11,779 nt of DNA, taken from NCBI GenBank assembly GCA_028279205.1, contig JANQSR010000033.1, forward strand, positions 1 to 11,779. The letters are read 5' to 3'. The notes below the pieces were generated by a model, which saw only the letters and a program-made list of their open reading frames with translations, made no database searches and had not been told where the DNA came from. Shown in pieces: positions 7,869-11,779 of the stretch; position 1 is the first letter of the stretch, and each line of letters begins with the position of its first letter. Origin of the DNA: Simkania sp. (lineage in GTDB: Bacteria; Chlamydiota; Chlamydiia; Chlamydiales; Simkaniaceae). The position numbers were made by a program, and so were the translations under genes.

Positions 7869-8279
7869 TCAGCGCTTAGAAAATTGAAACCGCTTTCTAG
7901 CTCCAGCAAGACCATACTTTTTTCGCTCCCGCTTCCGCGGATCACGCGTTAGGTAGCCCTCTGTTTTAAGAGTCTGTCTGCGCTCTTCATCTTGCATGAC
8001 GAGAGCACGTGCAATCCCCAGACGGGAAGCAGAAGCCTGGCCAGAAATACCCCCACCTTTAGCGCGAATAAAGATGTCGTAATCTCGGATCAAGCCAAAT
8101 TTCTCCAAAGGGGCAATGACAGTCTTTCGATCCAACTCGGAGGAAAAATAATCTTCAAACTTCCGTTTATTGACATCGATTTTTCCTGTTCCCCTGCGCA
8201 AACGGACAGCAGAAGTGGCTGTTTTACGCCTTCCGACTCCAAACAGTTCTTTTTCTTGGCTTAATTTTTCTTTTGACAT
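7869..8279 (-). CDS. rpsI: 30S ribosomal protein S9
   Basis: Small-subunit ribosomal protein S9, 136 residues. FGVGRRKTATSAVRL near residues 13-27 is the S9 opening signature. GGGISGQASASRLGIARAL in the middle is the conserved S9 core, and the protein ends in RDPRKRERKKYGL... and the invariant C-terminal FSKR, whose tail reaches the P-site tRNA in the ribosome. Length and composition are normal. AGGAG lies five bases before the ATG. It follows rplM by 20 bases, the near-universal L13-S9 operon order. Its stop is 15 bases from the end of the convergent PAP2 gene, so any terminator must lie inside that gene; none is obvious. Confidence 0.98.
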   Translation of the reverse strand: MSKEKLSQEKELFGVGRRKTATSAVRLRRGTGKIDVNKRKFEDYFSSELDRKTVIAPLEKFGLIRDYDIFIRAKGGGISGQASASRLGIARALVMQDEERRQTLKTEGYLTRDPRKRERKKYGLAGARKRFQFSKR

Positions 8280-8299
8280 AGGTCTCCTCTAGATTGGCC

Positions 8300-8752
8300 T
8301 TACGCGTCCACTTTCAAAGGTTTTTGTCCTTGCATGTTGTGCTCTTCTTGTGCAAAAATGCGCAACTTTTTCATTTGCGCTCTTGCAAGTTTGGTCTTTG
8401 GCATCATGCCTTTGACCGCCAGACGGAGAATCTCCGTCGGTTTTCTTTCCATCATAGTGCGATAGGGCACGCTCCGTCTACCACCGATGTAGCCAGTATA
8501 CCTATGGTAACACTTTTGAGCCTCTTTATTGCCCGTGACCTTGACTTTCGAAGCATTGATCACGACGACTCCGTCGCCAGAATCAACATGGGAGGTAAAA
8601 GTGACTTTGTTTTTGCCCCGCAAAATCTTTGTAATTTCAGAGGCAAACCGACCCAGCGTCTTTCCATCAGCATCCAGGAGGATCCACCCTCTTGATGAGG
8701 TGGCCTCTTCTTTTGAGAGGAGCATTGTGGAGTTTCTATTTTTTTGAGGCAT
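8300..8752 (-). CDS. rplM: 50S ribosomal protein L13
   Basis: Large-subunit protein L13, 150 residues, an early assembly protein that binds 23S rRNA. Clear signatures are DADGKTLGRFASEITKILRG (about 28-47), HVDSGDGVVVINASKVKVTG (about 55-74), the YHRYTGYIGG segment and AVKGMMPKTKL near residue 113, all in the standard order. The N-terminus carries about 20 extra residues before the domain, and I recall a similar extension in chlamydial L13. AGTAGG lies just before the ATG. It is first in the rplM-rpsI operon and has its own promoter about 35 bases upstream. Confidence 0.98.
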   Translation of the reverse strand: MPQKNRNSTMLLSKEEATSSRGWILLDADGKTLGRFASEITKILRGKNKVTFTSHVDSGDGVVVINASKVKVTGNKEAQKCYHRYTGYIGGRRSVPYRTMMERKPTEILRLAVKGMMPKTKLARAQMKKLRIFAQEEHNMQGQKPLKVDA

Positions 8753-8785
8753 GAGACCTACTGATCTATTACTCTTACGCAGCAG

Positions 8786-8814
8786 ATATTACCCTTTTCT
8801 TGCTTTTTTGCCAA
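8786..8814 (-). promoter_or_regulatory. Promoter of the rplM-rpsI operon
   Basis: On the minus strand TTGGCA (8814-8809) is followed after exactly 17 bases by TAATAT (8791-8786). The spacer is purine-rich. The predicted start near 8779 gives a leader of about 27 bases to the rplM ATG, with AGG six bases before it. This is the best place in the 97-bp gap for the ribosomal operon promoter. Confidence 0.65.
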
Positions 8815-8829
8815 ATGATATTAAAGAAC

Positions 8830-8845
8830 GATCTAAGAGTAGATC
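8830..8845 (-). terminator. Perfect hairpin after the 282-aa unknown gene
   Basis: GATCTA (8830-8835) and TAGATC (8840-8845) form a perfect 6-bp stem with a four-base loop, beginning five bases past the stop at 8850. On the minus strand it is followed by GTTCTTTAAT, a weak T-rich tail. It is a plausible weak intrinsic terminator separating this gene from the rplM promoter. Confidence 0.45.
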
Positions 8846-8849
8846 CAAT

Positions 8850-9698
8850 TTATCGAGCCTGACCACTCTTTTGCAGATCCAAAGTGATTGTCACTTGCTT
8901 TTCTTTGAAATCAAAGAAAATCTCTGCATCTCTTTGCTCGAAGAAGATCTCCTTGAAGGGGGCATCTGGTTTATTTTTAGGCATTACCTGTGCCCTGACC
9001 TTAAGCAGAGTCTTAATCTGCTGCTTCTCAAAATCTACAGATTGTCGGCGTTCTAAGCTGTTATACTCATCCCCTTCCAAGGAAGCCCATTCTAGATTTC
9101 CTTTTTTATCAGGTAGAAACCGCTCAAGAATCTCTTGGTTACCTCTAGTTTTGTTTAACTCCTCTAGAAACCTATAACCTAACCTTCCACTCAAGATGTG
9201 TAAAAATTGAAGAGTTTTTTCTTGGTCACCTTTAAAGTTCACCAGCGATTCTAGAATCATTTCTTCTGGATCGGATCCATCTTCAAAGTTTTTGTTTTTG
9301 AGTACGCGGGATATAGCTTTAATTGAGCCTTCCAGCTGTCTGAACTGACCCCTTACCTCTGATTCTCGTGTGCATTTTTGCCCTGCAAAAAAATCGATCA
9401 CTTTCACTAAAACGATGGGAATGATTGTCACGTAGAAGAGGACGCATAAACCAATTTTTGCTGCTTTTTTCGCTAATTTATCCCCAGATTTTATGATATA
9501 AATCTGTGATGCTGGGTGGTTTAGTGTAAATCTGCGGTCGAGTGCTTCTACTCCACTAAACATCGATTCACTACCAAATCCTTTAAACCATTCTGAAAAG
9601 TCTATCTTTTTGGAGATTTTACCCCCTTCCTTTATAGACCAATGGGAAGAGGGGAGTGGCTGACTGTTTCCATGACTAATAATAGCAGGGTTTTCCAT
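8850..9698 (-). CDS. Hypothetical protein with one hydrophobic segment
   Basis: I do not recognise this 282-residue protein. It has a polar N-terminal part of about 75 residues, one strongly hydrophobic stretch at about 82-105 (IGLCVLFYVTIIPIVLVKVI) flanked by lysines, then about 175 charged residues rich in K, E, R and Q, probably mostly helical, with no recognisable catalytic motif. There is no signal peptide. The layout could suit a membrane-tethered or secreted host-interacting protein. However, the hydrophobic stretch is shorter than the bilobed ~40-residue domain of chlamydial inclusion-membrane proteins, so that class is not claimed. The start chosen is the ATG at 9698; an in-frame TTG at 9710 would add four residues. 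No Shine-Dalgarno is seen, and the leader is a T-rich tract. A promoter-like pair lies upstream. Confidence 0.75.
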   Translation of the reverse strand: MENPAIISHGNSQPLPSSHWSIKEGGKISKKIDFSEWFKGFGSESMFSGVEALDRRFTLNHPASQIYIIKSGDKLAKKAAKIGLCVLFYVTIIPIVLVKVIDFFAGQKCTRESEVRGQFRQLEGSIKAISRVLKNKNFEDGSDPEEMILESLVNFKGDQEKTLQFLHILSGRLGYRFLEELNKTRGNQEILERFLPDKKGNLEWASLEGDEYNSLERRQSVDFEKQQIKTLLKVRAQVMPKNKPDAPFKEIFFEQRDAEIFFDFKEKQVTITLDLQKSGQAR

Positions 9699-9738
9699 AA
9701 AAAAACTCAAATTAAAAAAAATTTTTAAATAAATACTA

Positions 9739-9768
9739 ATTATAAAATAAATAGGATAAAATAATCAA
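9739..9768 (-). promoter_or_regulatory. Candidate promoter of the 282-aa unknown gene
   Basis: On the minus strand TTGATT (9768-9763) is followed after 18 bases by a perfect TATAAT (9744-9739). The predicted start near 9732 gives a leader of about 33 bases. The whole 9711-9976 gap (266 bp) is extremely AT-rich, so chance -10-like boxes are common; another, TATATATAT, lies near 9852-9860. I see no gene or clear repeat in the rest of the gap. Confidence 0.4.
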
Positions 9769-9976
9769 ATAATAGATGGAAAAAGATCTTTCTCAAAACG
9801 GTTGTTTGAACTAAGCTAAATGAGTTTTTTTTGTTTAAATAGTTAATATTTATATATATATGAAAAGAAAATGTTACATCTATTAGAGCTAATTACTTGA
9901 AAGGGGACTATTTTGAGCTTTTTAACAGGATTTTTCTTATCTATTTCTAAATCAATGACTCGAAAAATTAAACCCC

Positions 9977-10591
9977 TTATGAACAGGCCAGCTGTGAAAC
10001 GTCGTGAACCTCTTCAGACTTTGGCTTAACAACAGCTGCCATTACAAGCCCTGACAGAAACCAGGTTGCAACCAGATCAGCCATATTGATGAGGAGGAAC
10101 AAGTGTCCCCCTCCAAATTGATTCCAGTTTGGAATATGACCCAAAATCGCCGTGATCAGGCCGACTGAGGTAACGACCAAAAGTCTTCCGCCGTATGAGG
10201 ATTTTCCCATCTTTGTCAATACAAAACTGATCAAACTGGCTCCGATCAACTGAGCTAGAAAAGAGACGACATGCTGCTTAAAGCCAGTATCACCAAGCCC
10301 CTGTTTTTTTATCTGCGCATAGACAAAAGGTCTCTCCTTAGGGATGAGTTTCTTGCTGCCCACCTGACCTTCAAGCTGCTCAGAGACGGGAGTGCTGTTT
10401 TTCCTTCCAGAGCAAGAGATCACATAGACCCCATCTTCTTGAACATTCTCTTTGATGACCCAACCAACAAAATCCTGATTGGGAAAAGATTGAAAGGTCC
10501 AATTATGCCAGGGAAGCACCTCCCAAGAAAAAAAACCACACACAAAAGCAATCAGAGCTCCAACCACCCCACCAAAAAGAACTCTCCCCAT
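9977..10591 (-). CDS. Conserved four-helix membrane protein of unknown function
   Basis: A 204-residue integral membrane protein. The first membrane segment (about 4-22) runs into SWEVLPWHNWTFQSFPNQD (22-40). A periplasmic or loop region of about 70 residues follows, with GVYVISCSG at about 54-62 and RPFVYAQI at about 87-94. Three further segments lie at about 106-126, 134-151 and 163-188, with GHIPNWN (151-157) and NMADLVATWFLSGLV (169-183) between and within them. From memory, proteins with this layout (SW-x-VLPWH near the start, LGH-P-WNW and a D-L-x-x-WF-x-x-G helix near the end) occur as conserved hypotheticals in many bacteria; I cannot name a function. The ATG has AAAGGAG six bases upstream. 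It has a strong own promoter, so it is probably a single-gene unit. Confidence 0.85.
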   Translation of the reverse strand: MGRVLFGGVVGALIAFVCGFFSWEVLPWHNWTFQSFPNQDFVGWVIKENVQEDGVYVISCSGRKNSTPVSEQLEGQVGSKKLIPKERPFVYAQIKKQGLGDTGFKQHVVSFLAQLIGASLISFVLTKMGKSSYGGRLLVVTSVGLITAILGHIPNWNQFGGGHLFLLINMADLVATWFLSGLVMAAVVKPKSEEVHDVSQLACS

Positions 10592-10628
10592 GGTGATCTC
10601 CTTTGGTCAAACACACCCTAGATCTTAA

Positions 10629-10657
10629 GCTATAACAACAACCTCTTTTGGAGTCAA
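10629..10657 (-). promoter_or_regulatory. Strong sigma-70-type promoter of the four-helix membrane protein gene
   Basis: On the minus strand TTGACT (10657-10652) and TATAGC (10634-10629) are separated by exactly 17 bases. Transcription would begin near 10622, leaving about 30 bases to the ATG at 10591 with AAAGGAG in between. It is one of the best promoter matches in the window. A dyad-containing stretch (10674-10698) lies just upstream of the -35. Confidence 0.7.
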
Positions 10658-10673
10658 TTTCCCCCAAACTAGA

Positions 10674-10698
10674 GGGTGCAATCAAGTGATGATCACCC
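10674..10698 (-). terminator. Hairpin/dyad between the 183-aa and 204-aa genes
   Basis: GGGTG (10674-10678) plus ATCA (10681-10684) pair with TGAT (10690-10693) plus CACCC (10694-10698), giving nine base pairs with a two-base bulge. An alternative dyad, GTGAT-G-ATCAC, sits at 10686-10696. It lies 23 bases past the upstream stop (10721) and just upstream of the next promoter's -35. It may be a terminator without a T-tract or a regulator-binding site; the sequence cannot decide. Confidence 0.35.
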
Positions 10699-10720
10699 CT
10701 GGCTTTCCTCCGTTATAAGC

Positions 10721-11272
10721 TTAGGTGATAATAAGGTTGCTTTGCTCTTCTTGCTTGCTTTCCTTTTTCTTAAAAATTTTCTTCATTCCATCCGAAATCA
10801 TCCATGCCCCGAGAACTTTTACAGGCCAAAAGGGAAGAGCCATAGATAGAAGACCGCCCATCACTTCGACCCCCCCTAAAAGCAACCGATCTTTCTTGCT
10901 CTTCTTACACAGAAAAATCTTAAAAGAGGGTCTATTCATATCTATTGGAAAATAGCTTTCAGAAAAAGACTGGTTCATTTCTAATATGTCCCAGTAAACC
11001 CTCTCACACGCTTTTAACTGCTCTCGACATTCATCTGGATCTAGAAACTCCCTGTAATAGCTCAGAAAATCTTCCACAAATCCCAGAAGTTCCTCTTCTG
11101 TCTCAACCACGCTCGTTTCGAAAAACTCCCGAACCTGCTCAATAGAGCCTCTCTCTATAGCTTCAAAGAATTGAGCACTCTCTATTGCAAAACAGTTGGA
11201 GCAAAGAAAGGCAAAGATAAGAGTCAGAAAGGCTTTTGACAAGGTTTTATGCACCGAATTTAAAAAAAACAA
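10721..11272 (-). CDS. Hypothetical exported protein with ankyrin-like segment and C-terminal hydrophobic hairpin
   Basis: An unrecognised protein of 183 residues as drawn. A signal peptide is clear: basic residues, then a hydrophobic core FLTLIFAFLC and a likely cleavage after SNCFA (residue 29). Next, FFEAIERGSIEQVREFF (35-51) resembles one ankyrin-type helix pair, followed by acidic helical sequence to about 110. A basic stretch KKSKKDR (123-129) precedes two glycine-containing hydrophobic segments (130-146 and 148-163) around PFWP, and a lysine-rich end. That tail could insert in a membrane as a hairpin. The start is uncertain. The longest frame opens with TTG (11272), with an in-frame TAG 12 bases upstream. 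A GTG at 11254 gives a more ordinary signal peptide beginning HKTLSK. An ATG at 11280 is out of frame by one base at a T8 run. No Shine-Dalgarno is seen. Confidence 0.7.
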   Translation of the reverse strand: MFFLNSVHKTLSKAFLTLIFAFLCSNCFAIESAQFFEAIERGSIEQVREFFETSVVETEEELLGFVEDFLSYYREFLDPDECREQLKACERVYWDILEMNQSFSESYFPIDMNRPSFKIFLCKKSKKDRLLLGGVEVMGGLLSMALPFWPVKVLGAWMISDGMKKIFKKKESKQEEQSNLIIT

Positions 11273-11278
11273 AGACCC

Positions 11279-11308
11279 ATTCTAGGTCACGTTACTCTTT
11301 AGGGTCAA
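11279..11308 (-). promoter_or_regulatory. Candidate promoter of the 183-aa exported protein gene
   Basis: On the minus strand TTGACC (11308-11303) and TAGAAT (11284-11279) are separated by 18 bases, each matching five of six consensus positions. Transcription would start near 11273-11272, at or beside the TTG start codon. If this promoter is real, the transcript is leaderless or the true start codon lies further in, such as the GTG at 11254. Confidence 0.4.
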
Positions 11309-11427
11309 CTTTCCTTTGATTGTTTCTTATTTTACTCATTGATTTTTAATTGCTCCCTTTTATAGTCTCAAATTTCCCCAAAAAATTTATTTACAGCATC
11401 TAAATAGCCTGTTTTAAATGCGAATAA

Positions 11428-11732
11428 GAAGGCCTCTGAAGGGTGCGTCCTTAAAAACTCATGGCATTACTCTACTCCCCATGACTCGCGTAAGGAAATT
11501 ATGATTGCAAAGTGGCACTTCGATTGAGTACTTCGCTTAACTTCTGGGCTATTCAAGCGGGATCCCTTTGGTACACTAGGTAATTTTACAATAACTTCTT
11601 CTTTTACCCTTTGAGTCGAGCCCTCTACAGGGGACTGATTATGAGGTGGATCTAAGCACTTCTGATTGCACCCAGAAGAACAGGGCTCAGGACATTATAA
11701 ACATTTTTTTAAGTAATCGTTCCTGAAGGCCT
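11428..11732. repeat. 8-bp direct repeat GAAGGCCT flanking about 290 bp
   Basis: GAAGGCCT is found at 11428-11435 and again at 11725-11732 in the same orientation, bracketing the structured, gene-free stretch. Just inside each copy, CTTAAAAA occurs in inverted orientation at similar depth (about 12-15 bases). This resembles a target duplication around a miniature element, but the match is short and could be chance. Confidence 0.25.
11615..11693. ncRNA. Candidate structured RNA domain
   Basis: GTC (11615-11617) and GAGCCCT (11618-11624) pair with AGGGCTC (11682-11688) and GAC (11691-11693), ten pairs with one two-base bulge. Inside is a perfect 6-bp hairpin CTTCTG/CAGAAG (11659-11678, eight-base loop). 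A local hairpin CCCT-CTAC-AGGG (11621-11632) competes for the same bases as the closing stem, giving two exclusive states. On the minus strand a perfect TATAAT (11699-11694) sits immediately upstream, but without a good -35. On the plus strand a T7 run follows (11704-11710). I recognise no known RNA family. Confidence 0.3.
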
Positions 11733-11779
11733 AATTTTGCAAGTTTCAGCAAGCCATCTCAAATTTTTTTAGGGTTCTT

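Larger units (their letters stand above)
11281..11779. other. Gene-free region with promoter and structured elements
   Basis: About 500 bases without a credible coding frame on either strand. Besides the promoter at 11279-11308, it holds TCATGG/CCATGA (11459-11484), TTCGCTT/AAGCGGG (11532-11561, two G-U pairs), the palindrome GGGATCCC (11559-11566), a long-range stem closing 11615-11693, and a minus-strand TATAAT at 11699-11694. GAAGGCCT occurs twice in direct orientation (11428-11435 and 11725-11732). It could be a long structured leader, an independent RNA or a remnant of a small mobile element. Bases 11310-11420 look like plain AT-rich spacer. Confidence 0.4.

Noticed and set aside
8751..9056. 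101-codon plus-strand frame covering the rplM promoter and the end of the 282-aa gene.
   Set aside because: It overlaps a strong promoter and hairpin on the other strand, has low-complexity leucine/serine composition and no Shine-Dalgarno.
10271..10621. 116-codon plus-strand frame antisense to the four-helix membrane protein.
   Set aside because: The minus-strand gene has a perfect Shine-Dalgarno, a promoter and a family-like membrane layout; the antisense frame is a shadow of it.
11450..11570. Resemblance of the minus strand to 5S rRNA: AGAAGTTAAGC (11545-11535) about a dozen bases after GATCCC, and a GGGGAGTAGAG segment followed by ATGCCATGAG.
   Set aside because: The invariant CCGAAC between the two blocks is missing, the helix II and III partners do not pair well, and the 5' strand of the terminal helix is absent at the required distance. 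At most a decayed copy, more likely chance; a covariance-model search would settle it.
11628..11637. Minus-strand CAGTCCCCTG, also present in the central bubble region of E. coli 6S RNA.
   Set aside because: Only ten bases agree and the opposite strand of the 6S bubble and its closing helices cannot be found.

Overview
The window looks like a piece of an environmental (amoeba-associated) chlamydia, phylum Chlamydiota, outside the genus Chlamydia. The main reason is the gene neighbourhood pnp, ftsH, tilS and two LptF/LptG-type permeases, which matches the CT842-CT838 block of Chlamydia trachomatis as I remember it. FtsH also has the very long periplasmic insert typical of chlamydial FtsH. The rplM-rpsI pair and the anonymous membrane and secreted proteins to the right fit a Parachlamydia/Waddlia/Simkania-like genome. 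The placement rests on recall, not on a search.

Left part (1-8752), core genes. The 3' end of pnp (plus) faces ftsH (minus). Between their 3' ends lies a 340-base gene-free stretch that is unusually rich in hairpins and closed by a perfect 10-bp inverted repeat. tilS (minus) lies upstream of ftsH. A 38-bp divergent promoter region separates tilS from a tightly packed plus-strand operon: LptF-like, LptG-like, and a PAP2-type membrane phosphatase. The start and stop codons of these three genes overlap. Together they suggest export of lipopolysaccharide to the outer membrane, with phosphate trimming or transfer on a lipid carrier or lipid A. Convergent to this operon is the ribosomal protein operon rplM-rpsI (minus), which has a near-consensus promoter directly upstream.

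Right part (8753-11779), accessory. There are three minus-strand genes of unknown function. The first encodes a 282-aa protein with one hydrophobic segment, preceded by a very AT-rich 270-bp leader. The second is a 204-aa four-helix membrane protein of a family seen in many bacteria, with an excellent promoter and Shine-Dalgarno. The third is a 183-aa protein with a signal peptide, an ankyrin-like helix pair and a C-terminal hydrophobic hairpin; its start codon is unclear. The last ~500 bases contain no credible coding sequence. They hold a promoter, several perfect stems including a long-range closing stem, and an 8-bp direct repeat about 300 bp apart.

The best candidates for something undescribed are the two gene-free structured stretches, 321-660 and about 11428-11732. 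Which strand they are expressed from, and whether they are RNAs or small mobile elements, cannot be decided from one sequence.
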